NCBI GenBank assembly: GCA_009667805.1
Contig: CM019064.1
Coordinates: forward strand, 274,889,662 to 274,953,661
DNA length: 64,000 bases
Source of the DNA: Leptobrachium leishanense
Taxonomy: Eukaryota; Chordata; Amphibia; Anura; Megophryidae
Direction: 5' to 3'
The notes beneath the pieces are model-generated. The model searched no databases. It saw only the letters and a list, made by a program, of their open reading frames with translations, and had not been told where the DNA came from. Shown here in pieces: positions 35,508 to 45,872 of this stretch (positions within the stretch are counted from its first letter, which is position 1; every line of letters begins with the position of its first letter). A program made the position numbers and the translations under genes.

Positions 35508-35650
35508 ACAACAACCCTGGTGTAAACTTAACCAGAGCTCTTTTAATCTTCCCAGAGCCATTAAAGTTTATGTGCAGTATTAGAAAGCTGGTGATAAGTT
35601 TACAACAGCTCTGTTTAAGTTAGCACCAGCTTGTAATACTGCCCTGTGTA
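35508..35650. mobile_element. GGGCAGTATTAC-type MITE, partly degraded
   Basis: Contains 'ggtgtaaacttaaccagagc' and the partial complement 'acaacagctctgtttaagtt', ending gtaatactgccct. It is the same family as the perfect hairpin at 43323. The GGCCxTATTA copy C follows immediately. Confidence 0.6.
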
Positions 35651-36384
35651 GGGCCATATTACCTACTTCACACTAACATTACCACTCAGCTGTGTGAGTG
35701 TTAACGTTAGCCTTAGTGGCCCTAGCGTGGGCTGACCATATTACAAACGGGTTAAAAACCCTTTTTCGATTCGGAGCTTGCGCTTTTCAGTTAGAGCTTA
35801 ATGTACTTTGCGCTCGCTATGCTTAACATGGGGAGCACAAAGTGTTAATTAGCATTAGGATTATAAAGTCCTAACGCTAATTACCGTCCCATTGCAGTTA
35901 ACTGAAAAGTTAACCACAGCTTGGAGTTGGTGCTAACTGATTCCGCTTCTGTGGAATCAGTCAGCACCAGATGAAAAAGAAACCAAAAAACAGATACTCA
36001 CTTCTCATCCCACGGTGAGAACGGCGGCTCAATCTGCATCTTCTTGCCACCGGGAGCAGAGAGACTGTGGGAAAAAAAGTCCCCTAGACTCCCTCTGTGA
36101 ATCACTCCGCCGACCTGTCAGATCTTGTGAGGTGAGATCCTGCAGGTCATGTGACTGGCAGTAGAAGCCTCAATGGAGTCCTATGGACTCCATGGAGGGG
36201 ATGCTCGCGGTGGCGCTTAGCGCTGCCTCAAGCACCTGAGGCTTAGCGCTGCAATAGGGGGCAGGCTGCTGAATTAGCGCCTGCCCTGTAATATGATGCT
36301 AAAACGGGGACACTAAGGGGAAAACTGCAGGTGCAGGTTTTCCGCCTTAGCTTCCCCGTTTTAGTGTGAAGTATGTAATATGGC
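35651..36384. mobile_element. GGCCxTATTA-type MITE, copy C (734 bp)
   Basis: Best complete copy: left end GGGCCATATTAC, right end GTAATATGGC. Internal landmarks are 'agtggccctagc', 'gattcggagcttgcg', 'atggggagcacaaagtgtta', 'gtcctaacgctaattac', 'ctcaatggagtcctatgg' and 'gcttccccgttttag'. Several internal inverted repeats (ctaac/gttag) are present. No transposase. Short frames within are not genes. Confidence 0.7.
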
Positions 36385-36712
36385 ACATAGTTCCTAAGTT
36401 TGCAACCGCTCTGGTTAAGTTTACACCAAGGTTGGACCAGGGCCCATAATATATCATTAAGCATAGAAGTCCATATATCCCTACAGAAAACATAATGCAT
36501 CCCAGGCATGTGTTGTACCAATGTAAATGAGCTCTCCTATTTACCGAAAACTGCAAAAAGTTTGTTATTACAGAGAACCAAAATTATTTATTTAGCGAAA
36601 AGTAAATACTTGTGTTTTATGATATTGACTGCTTGGAATGAATGGCTGATAACGCCGCAACAACTGAACTAGAAAAAGGAGATTTCACACAAATAAGGGA
36701 CTTGCTTTACAT
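36385..36712. other. Intronic sequence, MITE remnant then unknown
   Basis: 36385-36450 repeats part of the 'ctctggttaagtttacacca' MITE. The rest is featureless. Confidence 0.4.
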
Positions 36713-36876
36713 CAGTCATACCCTAGCCTGTTCTCAAGGCCCACTTATAGACCAGGTTTGCAAGTTGTATTTGCTGCTCAGTGATTGAAGTATTCTAGTC
36801 TGCATTTCCCCAAGGTAATCCTTACAATCTGGCCTATTAGTGGGCCCCGAGCACAGGTTTTGTTTGAGAATTACTG
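36713..36876. mobile_element. hAT-like MITE (164 bp)
   Basis: It shares its interior ('ccaggtttgc', 'tttgctgctcagtgattg', 'catttccccaaggtaa') with the hAT shell at 42262-43286. The flanking octamers ctttacat (36705-36712) and ctttatat (36877-36884) match at 7 of 8 positions, supporting a hAT duplication. Confidence 0.75.
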
Positions 36877-36884
36877 CTTTATAT

Positions 36885-37334
36885 AGTACTATATAAATCC
36901 ATGATAAAGTGTTCGATACATATAAATCCTTGATCGAAATGGTGTTTGTAATCTTGTGTACAGAATGAGAAGGCAACCATTTATATAAATATTTTATAAA
37001 CCTTTTTTAAAAGTAGTTAAACATCAGCATGAGAAAGCAAGAATATTTAAGTGTGCAAACTTAAAAAGTAATTAAAAGTAATGTGTTGGCAATGGTTTTG
37101 CAGTTTTATAGTTATGCATAATAAAATTGCTGTTAACGATTGGAATATTTCCATTGTTTACCCCTAAAAAATATTATTGAAAATGAACAACAGTGAATTC
37201 TTTTTCTGACCAATCGAAACCTGCTGATCTGAAACCAGCTGATATCCAGTTTTAGTACAATTGTTCTATTAAACGCTTGGAAACGGCACTTTTGAAATCA
37301 ACATTTAGCTAAAATATGTTGTGCAGACTGGTCT
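36885..37334. other. Intronic sequence, nothing identified
   Basis: AT-rich, no feature seen. Confidence 0.4.
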
Positions 37335-37517
37335 GTAATAGTTACATAGGCTGAAAAAAGACATGCATCCATCGAGTTCAGCCTGTCACACATTACCTAT
37401 TGCTGTTGATCCAAAAGGAGGTAAAAAACCCCGTCTGAAGCGCTCGCCAATATGTAACACACTGGGAAAACAGCTTTATTGTTCTTACCGTGAAATAACC
37501 CCTCCTATGCTTTAGGC

Positions 37518-38008
37518 CAGACCTCAAAATTTCGACTCGCCTGCTCGCATTTGGCGAGTGGAAATTAAATGAGAGTGAGTGTGGCGGACTAACCTTTCAG
37601 GCTTCCAGGTTCGTATTGGTTCTTATTCGACAGCTCCGGTATCGGACTCTCGGAGTCCGAATCCGGAGGTCTCTGTTTGGCACAGCAGCATGCCTCTCAC
37701 ACTCATAACACCTGCTTAAAAACAAAGACCAAAAACACAAAAAAGGGGACCTGCTTAAAGACAAAGAACAAAAATACAAAAAAGGGGACCTGCTTAAAGA
37801 CAAAGAACAAAAATACAAAAAAGGGGACCTGCTTAAAAACAAAGAACAAAAATACAAAAAAGGGGGACCTGCTTAAAAACAATGAACATAAAAACAAGAG
37901 GGGGTGTGTTTAGGGGCAGAGTTAAGGGCAGGTGTTAGGTGGGGCAATTGGTGGCGAGTAACTCTTAAGGCCAGGCTAATAGCTTGGGACTTGAAATTTT
38001 GAGCACTG
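37518..38008. mobile_element. hAT non-autonomous element with perfect 8-bp duplication (491 bp)
   Basis: Ends CAGACCTCAAAATTTC and GAAATTTTGAGCACTG are inverted repeats. CTTTAGGC flanks both sides exactly (37510-37517 and 38009-38016). It contains a 39-bp minisatellite. No transposase. The 8-bp duplication and CA...TG ends identify the hAT superfamily. Confidence 0.88.
37712..37895. repeat. 39-bp minisatellite (about 4.7 copies)
   Basis: Tandem unit beginning ctgcttaaagacaaagaaca and ending aaaaaaggggac. As 39 is a multiple of three, frames stay open on both strands (13-residue repeats), explaining the spurious frames 37677-37913 and 37597-37857. Confidence 0.9.
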
Positions 38009-38160
38009 CTTTAGGCTGAATTTCCTTTCGTCCAGTCTAAATGGGTGACCTTGTGTCCTGTGTATAGTCCTATTAATGAATAGGTTTCCAGACAATGGTT
38101 TATAATGGCCCTGTAAATGTGTATATAAAGATATCAGTTCCCCTCTAAGCTGCCGTAATG

Positions 38161-38834
38161 TAGTGCATACGTTTGAGGAAACTGTTTAGGCAGTGATGAT
38201 ATGCTTTTACACATTTTAAAAATTTTAATTATGAGATTGTTGATTTATTTACTCTCATGCGGATGTCTGTGTGACTTAATATAGCAATATTGGTGTTGTG
38301 TGTCTCAGATGTTTTTTTGGTATTTGTCTTTAATTATTGTTAATGAGGCCATGAATGGTGTTTTATTGTTTTTTGTTGAGTTTGTAAGCATGAGGAATGG
38401 AAATCTGTGCTTTTGCAAGGCCGTAGTGTGAACTCTAGTGGGAAATCTTTGGGATGGAAGGCGTTATGACTTCACACTGCGGTGGAAAATGTGGTGATTC
38501 TATTTCAAATCAAGTAATTCTAGATCTTTGTGGTGGATTCGTCCATGCATTACATATGTTGGCGAACCTTGGCAATCCAAAATGACATGCCCCATGATGC
38601 CTAATCACACAGAAGCCTGGCAAAGCATCATGGGACATGTCGCTTGGAAACATCTGGGGTGCCAGGGTTCGCAATCACTGACCTAGGATGTATTTCTCAA
38701 AGATAATCTTACTGCCTAGAGTGTATTTGTGACCTGGACTAAAAACATTTTCTATGGCGAAAGTTTTTAAAACGTACCTTGCAAATATAAGAAAACAAAA
38801 TACTGCCATTTTGCTAATTATTTATTTTTTGCAG
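38161..38834. other. Intronic sequence upstream of the 72-nt exon
   Basis: 38640-38690 contains 'gccagggttcgcaatcactg', an end of an unclassified repeat (inverted partner near 38565). The last 25 bases form the acceptor tract of the ARHGAP6 exon. Confidence 0.5.
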
Positions 38835-38906
38835 ATGGACAGAAGAGAAAAAAATCTTTAAGGAAGAAACTGGACTCTTTAGGAAAAGAGAAAAACAAAG
38901 ATAAAG
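38835..38906 (+). CDS. ARHGAP6: ARHGAP6 internal coding exon (72 nt)
   Basis: This is an internal coding exon of Rho GTPase-activating protein 6, which stimulates GTP hydrolysis by RhoA-type GTPases and affects the actin cytoskeleton. The exon follows a T-rich tract and a gcag acceptor and ends at a gtaaat donor. The first two bases (at) complete a split codon, then the frame reads [20 protein letters not shown] and KDK. The last base (g) starts the next split codon, which is completed to Glu by the aa that opens the exon at 51957. From memory the peptide matches the vertebrate ARHGAP6 segment upstream of the RhoGAP domain; it is very basic and lysine-rich. The exon is too short for its own open-frame call. 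The preceding exon was not found in this window, so the upstream intron covers at least 38.8 kb. The identification is strong because both exons read on in the same protein. Confidence 0.93.
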
Positions 38907-39039
38907 GTAAATTACTGTCTATCATTTCTCAAAGGAATTACATGTAGATTTAACCCCTGCTGTGCCAAGCCATTTTACACACAGAGTTGTATTTAGTTGT
39001 CAAATTCAGCCAATTTTTTGAGGTACCTACATAAAATAT

Positions 39040-39260
39040 TTCTTTCAGTATTTATATAGCACCAACATATTCTGGTGCACTTTACAAATAGGAAATACAG
39101 ACTTAATTCTTGCTGGTACATAAGGCTCTGCCCATGGATAATTGATCTACCATACAGCACTTTGTACCGGTGCTCTGCTAAATATCCCTTGAGCTTACAA
39201 TCTAAAAGACTAAAGGTATGTGAAATAAAAGGGAGCGGGGGGGGGGGTGTCCTGCTGATG
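39040..39260 (-). repeat. L2-like LINE 3' UTR fragment
   Basis: Matches the terminal part of the element at 4287-5160: 'tatttatatagcaccaacat', 'cactttacaaatag' and 'gagcttacaatctaa' are the usual landmarks. No coding part. Confidence 0.6.
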
Positions 39261-39289
39261 ACCAGATAGAGTATAGCAGACAATGCATG

Positions 39290-39650
39290 AGTAAAGTCAC
39301 GACCCTAATATGCAGGCCTTTAAGAAATCCCTTAAAACACATATCTTCAGATTATCATACTACATTCATGATACCGACCTATCCCTCTTCCCTCCTACCC
39401 CTCTCCTCTCTTACCCACACCGCATGATTAAGGCCCTTTCCTTGTCCCCACCATTTTTGTAACACTAGTGATACTGATGACCAGTATAACTCCTGTACCC
39501 CAACTCCTCTAGGTTGTAAACTCCTCTGAGCAGGTACCTCTACACCTCTTGTTTCGGTTCCTATGTTTTTCAGTTTTGTCTCCTCACCATTTGTTATTGT
39601 AAAACTCTACAGAAATTATTGGCGCTGTATAAATGACGATAATAATGTTA
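39290..39650 (+). pseudogene. L2-like LINE C-terminus and 3' UTR
   Basis: 39316-39440 encodes the end of a non-LTR polymerase (FKKSLKTHIFRLSYYIHDTD) followed by the group's 3' UTR with 'aggttgtaaactcctctgag', 'ttggcgctgtataaatgacg' and an ataat tail. It is 5' truncated to the last few dozen codons. Confidence 0.7.
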
Positions 39651-39934
39651 ACAATAATGAGCTTGGGTTTGATAAAGTTAATCCGAGAGAGACGTAAAAG
39701 CGTCTGGAAGGGAGATGTATAAAATTAGGACAAGGGGCAGATAAGAGGGAGGGGAAATGGTGATGACGAGTAGTGGGGGTATTGAGCTGGTGATAGAGAA
39801 ACACAGGATTAGCATGGTCTGTGCATACAAAGAATTTGCACCATGGGAGGAGACGAAGGAAAACATTAGAGATTTGTGTAATTAGGGAGAAAGCGAGGGA
39901 ACAACAAATTAAGTAAAAAAATAATAAATGCATA

Positions 39935-40882
39935 TGTAGCGCTCACTCCCGGAGGAGCCGCTGAATAAACCTCGGGTTAGTCTCACCGCACTAAGAAATA
40001 ACTATACACCAGCACTGTTGTGGATTTTTCTATATTATATTCTTTACTGATCCCAATAAAGCAGCATATATTACGCATATACTGTATTTAAATGACAAGA
40101 ATTCGTAACGCGGGAAAAACACGCGGCAGGCAAAAGAAACGGTTAACACCCTCAGTTCTGGAGTGTAAGTCCTGTGAATAATAGCTCAAAAATGTGTATG
40201 TGTGTTGTCTCGGGTACCCGGGTACTGTATTCAACTGGCCAGTGAATGAAACCAACAATCTTCGACTAGTCACCGTTGGGGCCCTGTGGATTTAAACAAT
40301 ACTGCAATGTGCGTTTCTTATTTGGGACTGCGGCCTGGAGGCCTCTCACCAATCCGATGAACGAAACTGTCCTGCACTTGATGCCTCAACTACAAGATCT
40401 TCTCCTCGGTGTACTGGGACTCCGTGCTACTGAATCTGCTCTCAGCTTGCCAAATCTCCGCAACTGGAACAACGATCCACCGCCTGCACTCCCAATCGAT
40501 CAGCGCTGTCTCCTAACTCGGGGTCCTGCAGGATCTAACTCTTCCTCCAGACCTCTCAGCGCTGCGCAGGTAGGTCTTAACACGGTCACTGTCCCGATCT
40601 CCAGCACCAGTAAGACAGCGTCTGTACTCCGGCCTGGTTGCGATCCCTGACAGCTCCAACGTGCGTCCTTCACCTTTCACTGCTCCACTCACTCTGCTCT
40701 CCCTTGCACGAGGCTGCTGATCTCTTTCCTCTTCCTGTACCTCCTCCTTCCTGTCCTCACGCAAAGGATGATGGTCGGTGTAGTTCAGTTTTGTCCAGCA
40801 TAGTCCACAATGTCTCTGTCTCCCTCTGGTGGCAGCAATAGTTCATCGCACCAGAATACAGTGTTTTTAAAGCAGCGCTACA
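39935..40882. mobile_element. Solo-LTR-like insertion B (948 bp)
   Basis: Starts TGTAGCGCT and ends AGCGCTACA, flanked by CATA on both sides (39931-39934 and 40883-40886). Shares its first 30 bases and internal blocks ('caactggccagtga', 'cttcgactagtca', 'gttggggccctgtgg') with insertion A at 8151-9269. TG...CA ends with 4-bp duplications fit a solo LTR. No retroelement protein is present; the 124-codon frame at 40276 is within the repeat and has no recognisable domain. Confidence 0.65.
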
Positions 40883-41189
40883 CATACATAAAATGTGACC
40901 AGTAAAACCATTTTAAAAAGGCGAATATGGAGTAAAGTAGGAGGAATTTATGTTGATTGCAGATGCAGAATGGAAAATGGCGATGAAGAGCTGGGGTACC
41001 GAGCTTGGTTGCTTATTGTTGCAGAGGGAGAATGGTGATGAAATTTGTTACAACAATCATCCGTTAGCTGGACAAGACAGGGGCACTTATTTGAAAGAGC
41101 AGAAAAATGCTTTCACATAAGGGGTCACATGCCCCCTTGTGTATTATGGAGGGCACAATGGAAATACTGTACCTTCCCTCTGGAATTTT

Positions 41190-41635
41190 CTATGATTTAA
41201 GTGTGAAAAAGGGGGGTTTGTGAGGGCCCTGAGAACGTGCAATGGCACTAGTGGCCTGTTCTACGGTGGGGCCCGCTCAGGCCTCACAAGGTTTTAACTT
41301 GATTGTGCCATTACAGGGACGAATGCTCCATATGCAAATCAGACTGCAATCACCCAGAAAGGGTGGCCAGTACTGAAATGCCAAGGACGTCATCCCTGCA
41401 CGAGAGGTGCAGCAACCCACGACAATAGTTTCACCCTTGTTAGGCTTTGTCAGGAGAGTATAGCTGACACCCCTCTAGGCACCTCGAGCAAGGGGTCCAC
41501 GTCTGGATCACCCTGTATGCTTATAATGAGTGAGTGAGCCCTGAGCGGGCCCCACCATAGAGCAGGCCACTAGTACGCTGTTTTTTTCTCAGGACCCTCA
41601 CAAACCCCTTTTTTGCTCACTATGATTTAAGTGTG
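41190..41635. mobile_element. Foldback element with 16-bp flanking repeat
   Basis: Body 41206-41619 (414 bp). Terminal inverted repeats of about 80 bp (41206-41288 and 41532-41614) share gggtttgtgaggg, cactagtggcctg/cgtactagtggcctg and ggtggggcccgctcagg. It is flanked by the perfect direct repeat CTATGATTTAAGTGTG (41190-41205 and 41620-41635). No coding capacity. Superfamily not assigned; a duplication this long is unusual for a cut-and-paste element. Confidence 0.75.
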
Positions 41636-42261
41636 GCTGCTGTGATCTCCTGATGGTCAGCTTTGAGTGTGACCCCCTCATTAGAAAACCCCTCATTCCA
41701 AAACAGATTCCAAAATAATTTTGATCGCTCTCTGATGCTGTGATAGAAATGCTAAAAGTCCCCCTGACCCCTTACAAAAATCAACAACCTAAAAGTTACC
41801 ACTATTTCTTTTGTGATCATCAGCAAATTAGAGAGGTATGATTTCTTATTTAAGGGAGGAAATTCTGTACTTTCGAATGATCAGTCTCACTCGCTTCTAA
41901 TAAAAGCGCAATAGGAGAGTGAAGCTGAATTAATGCAAAACCCCATTGTAATTAAATATCCCTTGCACTCTATAGGAGACAGTTGTTAATTTTTACGTAT
42001 GTTGATCATTTGATTTTTTTATGGGGCAAGTGATCCTTTATTTTAATTTTGGAGTAGGTCAGTAGGTGAAGGAATGTGGGAGACAGAAGCCCACATTAGA
42101 AAGCCCAGCTGTCCACCAATTAAGCAGTAGGTTAACGGCTCCTTAAGGCTTCTTTGCCATGCTACAGAAATCATCTACATTTTATGCGAACAATTGAAAT
42201 CACATTAGAAAAAGCTATTATTCTTTCTTTTCTAAATTGGGGTCCCACTGATGCTGTAGAT
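41636..42261. other. Intronic sequence, nothing identified
   Basis: No repeat or exon recognised. Confidence 0.4.
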
Positions 42262-43286
42262 CAGTGTTTCTCAACTCCGGTCCTCAGGTACCCCTAACAG
42301 GCCAGGTTTGCCAGATATCTGAAGCACAGCACAGGTGATCTGAATCCTACTGGGACAACCTAAACATCAGCAGCCTCAACTCATACCACCATAAAGCCCT
42401 ACTGGCCAACAAGGACCACCCCAAACCATGTGGGCTGCAAAAACCCATATCCACCCTGACCATCCAAAGCCCCCATGAATGCAACCTGACAAAATATCAA
42501 ATAAAGGCTCTAATTACTGATTCCAGGGAAAACTATATCAGAGAATGGAGACATGATATAGCAAACTCCCAGAAACTCACCATTTACCAATCACTACAGA
42601 GGGAATACAAACTGGCCCCATACCTGGAGCTACTGCAAGACCCAAAGGACAGACAAATCCTTAGCCGGTACAGACGGAGCGCCCACAGCATGGAAATCGA
42701 ATCAGGGCGGCATAGACAGAACTACAAGCCCAGGGAGAATAGACTGTGCCAGCATTGTGACCAGGGGGCCCTGGAAGATGAGGTCCACTTCCTCCTACAG
42801 TGCCCCATGTACTCAGCACTGAGGGACACTCACTTCCAGAGACTCTCCGCTCTCATCCCGGACTTCACCTCTATAGAAGAGACGAGAAAACTCCACATCA
42901 TACTGGGAGAAGAGGAGCCAGCGGTGAAAATATCTGCCCAATACTTCACAGAATGTCACAGACTGAGAGGAACATGAGAGATCCCGGACTTATAAATCCC
43001 CAAAACGGACTCGCCCCCATCCCCTTCACATTATCCCTTACCCCTGATAATGTCCATGGACTTGCCCATTTCCCCCCATATATGTCCCACTACCCCCCTC
43101 CACCCCATATAACCGCCCTATATGCTTTGGCAATGCTAAAATGTATTTGGTCCTGCCAATAAAGCTTATTTTGATTTGATATGATTTGCTGCTCAGTGAT
43201 TGCAGGATTCAGTCTACATTTCCCCAAGGTAAACCTTTAAATCTGCCCTGTCAGGGGTACTTGAGGACCAGAGTTGAGAAACACTG
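42262..43286. mobile_element. hAT shell carrying a LINE ORF fragment
   Basis: Ends CAGTGTTTCTCAACTCCGGT and (right) 'ccagagttgagaaacactg' are inverted repeats. The flanking octamers ctgtagat and ctgtaagt match at 6 of 8. The outer sequences (42262-42350 and 43180-43286) match the MITE at 36713. The middle is foreign: a LINE 3' piece with its ORF and 'ccaataaagcttattttga' tail. Confidence 0.75.
42351..42977 (+). pseudogene. LINE polymerase C-terminal domain with zinc knuckle, open 208 codons
   Basis: From 42351 (TGG) the frame is open for 208 codons to a stop at 42977, with no need for the internal ATG at 42690. It contains SPHECNLTKYQIKAL, SRYRRSAHSMEIESGRHR, a Cys/His knuckle LCQHCDQGALEDEVHFLLQC, PMYSALRDTHF and IILGEEEPAVKI. 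This arrangement (LSxYR, ExGRH, C-x2-C, EDExHFLLxC, LLGE) is the C-terminal region of certain non-LTR retrotransposon polymerases. The RT domain is absent. The lack of any stop suggests a recent insertion. Exact LINE clade not determined. Confidence 0.7.
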
Positions 43287-43322
43287 CTGTAAGTCATACC
43301 TAGGGTGAAATATACATTCTAA

Positions 43323-44366
43323 GGGCAGTATTACAAAGTTGGTGCTAACTTAACCAGAGCTGTTGTAAACTGAAAACCTCCACAGGCTATAATGGCTCTG
43401 GGAAGTTTACAACAGCTCTGGTTAAGTTAGCACCAACTATCAGGGTTATCCAAAAAGATTCGAATTGCTTGAGAAAGGTAACCGAACGCTGAAAATCAGT
43501 GTTCGGTTACCTTTCCTGGCCATTCGGCTATCCAGAGAGCAGGCAATTCGCCAAATCCTGGCGAATTGCCTGAACATACGGTGCCTGTTCGGTCCCTGTT
43601 CGAGGGCAGTGAAATCCCCATGAAAAAGCACTGCTTCGGCTAATCAGAGAACACAAACCAGCAGTGAAAGGTTCCCCTAATGCCCTGCCATTCGGTGGTT
43701 TAATTCGGCAAGTTTATTCAGGAGAATCCCATAGGCTTCAATGTTAAAAATATTCCCGTTTTAATTCAATATCTAATAAACCGTTCATTATAAAATTCTG
43801 CAGCAAAAAGTCTCTTTATTTATAGATTTTTTAGGATACTTTAAGCATTTTTCTGAATTTTTTTAAAAAAATTGAAAAGTCCGATTTTTTTTTTTTTTTT
43901 TTTCAGTTTGCTTATTTTTTTTGTAACAGCCCTCTTTATTATCATTCCCTGGACCTCCTGTGAAAATTTCAGACATTTTCGCTCAGTAGTTTCTTTGCAA
44001 ACAGCGTTTCTTTTTCCCAGATTCATACAAATGGTTTTTCTAATTTATTCACTGCCTCCTCTACGTCACAGCTGCTTCGGCTCTGTGTGATTCGGCTCAT
44101 GTTCGGCTCCTGTTCGGCTCCTGTTCGGCTTCTTCAAAGGTTAATCCAGATGTTTTTGCTTGTTTTCAGCGTGCATTCGGTGAGTTTTCGTCAGGTTTGC
44201 GGCAGCTTTTCCCTGCAATTCGGGGACCCTGTGGTGTTTGCTGAATACACCGCAGGGTCACCGAAATGGGATCGGCAAAAGGAACCGAATTGAAGAGAAC
44301 GAAAAGTCACCGAACGTGCGGTGACTTTTCGAATCTCTTTGGATAACCCTGTATGTAATATAGCCC
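43323..44366. mobile_element. GGGCAGTATTAC MITE with perfect 35-bp hairpin, split by another element
   Basis: The MITE starts GGGCAGTATTAC and its right end (gtaatatagccc, 44355-44366) is displaced by the insertion 43441-44351. Its body is a perfect inverted repeat: 35-bp arms 43337-43371 and 43404-43438 with a 32-base loop. The terminal GGGC..TATTAC resembles that of the GGCCxTATTA family, suggesting a common transposase. Confidence 0.8.
43441..44351. mobile_element. CAGGGTTAT-type 0.9-kb element (911 bp)
   Basis: Ends CAGGGTTATCCAAAAAGATT and the inverted 'aatctctttggataaccctg'. TAT flanks both sides (43438-43440 and 44352-44354), matching the 3-bp duplication deduced at 18589. The central region is T-rich and non-coding. 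The left half has repeated 'gttcgg' and 'attcgg' strings. No transposase. Confidence 0.82.
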
Positions 44367-44770
44367 AAAGTATATTCCCATCAACATTTCCATTCAGCAT
44401 TGAATTTGTTTTCTTGCAGTAGCAGAACCTTGAATTGCATTATTATTTTCTTCTGAGAAGTAGTTTTTTTGGAGGGTGGTGGTTCACCGGTATTACATTT
44501 GTTTAATAAAGTACTCTCTAATATAACTTGACAGGTGTAGGAGCCGGGTTGTCACAAACATCAGGCATTTTAATGTAGACTCTTAAATATATGCGTCTAT
44601 ATAGAGAAAAGTATGCCTGGCTCTTAAAATTATTCAGCTGGCTCTTAAGAGTTTTTATTGGCTTCTAAATTTAAAATTAATTTGCCAAGCCCTGCTTGTG
44701 AAGGTAATTCTTATTTGTAAAAATAGCTTTATTTTAGTTACTTGACCTGATGTGCCAAGTACAAAATCTA
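44367..44770. other. Intronic sequence, nothing identified
   Basis: AT-rich, no feature seen. Confidence 0.4.
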
Positions 44771-45001
44771 GGAACATAGAAACATAAAATAAATTGGCAG
44801 ATAAGAACCTTTCGGCCCATCTAGTCTGCCCAAATATATGGATACTTTCCTTAGAATTATCTTTTGTTTAGGATCGCCTTATGCCTATCCCATGCCTGCT
44901 TCAATTCAATTACTGTTTTGGTCTCTACCACTTCTACTGGAAGACTGTTCCATGTATCCACCACCCTCTCAGTAAAATAATGCTTCCGGATGTTACTTTA
45001 A

Positions 45002-45449
45002 GGCTGCTGTCAGACGAGCGTAGTGTTCACGTCCGTGATTGCGCCTAAAAGTACGTCCGTGATAGCATGACAGGAAGCCCATCGGAGCCTGTTACACGAA
45101 GTACGTTCGCACTGAACTGCGGACACACAACGGCCGCGGCCCACGGACGCAAGGCAGGCAAGAACGTACAACCGCTAGAACGGCTGTACAAAGTGCGCTG
45201 CGTCCGCAACGTCTACATAGCTTTGTGTGTGAGTGATGGAACGTGGTCAGACGGACTGCATTTATACGTCCAGCATTTTTCACGGACAAAATGGTTTTGC
45301 ATTTTAATTTATTTTTCCCTCCTACATCCGTCAAAAATAACTTCTGTGAAAAAACGGACTGTGTGGCCACTACTGCGTCTTCCGTACTGACTATGTCCGT
45401 ACTGCACGGACGTACAGTCTGTAGAAATCACGCTCGTCTGACCCTAGCC
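45002..45449. mobile_element. TTAA-flanked MITE (448 bp), piggyBac-type
   Basis: Left end GGCTGCTGTCAGACGAGCG; the complement of the right end is GGCTAGGGTCAGACGAGCG. TTAA flanks both sides (44998-45001 and 45450-45453) and the CR1 target has a single TTAA. CpG-rich interior, rich in acgtccgt strings. No transposase. Confidence 0.85.
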
Positions 45450-45460
45450 TTAAACCTTTT

Positions 45461-45872
45461 GTCAGGATCGTGAGGGTGGCACCTGGATGGCAGGGGTATG
45501 AGCCCAGGATGCAGTGTCCTGCACTGAATAGCAGGTGGTAAGGGGTATGGAGGATGATATGGAAATAAACTGACCGGATGATTCTCAGAAGGATGATGGT
45601 GGAGTTGCAGGAAACCTAAATAATAAACAGGAACAGATTGGTACAGCAGAGAGTTAGTAGCACCTCACTCTCTCAGCACAAGAGCTGTAATGAACCAGCA
45701 ATGTTAATTGTGGGGCAGAGCCCTTTATTTTGTGATTCACGTGTGTTGTTTGTGAGTTAACTGTTGCATTGCTGGATGCTGATAGTGAATGCTGGTTACA
45801 GGGCAGGAACAGTACATGGAAGTGTACCACCAGGGGGGGGGTTCCAGAATGGCTACAGCCAGGGATCCTGAC
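45461..45872. mobile_element. GTCAGGATC-type non-autonomous element, copy 2 (412 bp)
   Basis: Starts GTCAGGATC and ends GGATCCTGAC, inserted in the CR1 copy. The flanks acctttt (45454-45460) and acctttg (45873-45879) are a 7-bp duplication with one change, as the CR1 target reads acctttg. Relative of 28437-28883 in opposite orientation. No coding capacity. Confidence 0.75.

Larger units (their letters stand above)
37335..38160 (-). pseudogene. Interspersed retroelement tail split by a hAT insertion
   Basis: Two parts (37335-37517 and 38017-38160) become contiguous when the hAT element and one CTTTAGGC are removed. The ends carry 'gttacataggctgaaaaaag' and 'ttgatccaaaaggaggtaaa', strings of a very common amphibian interspersed repeat. 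On the minus strand there are LINE-tail-like peptides. Family not assigned. Confidence 0.45.

Noticed and set aside
40276..40650. 124-codon open frame
   Set aside because: Inside LTR-like insertion B; not open in the related insertion A and no recognisable motif.
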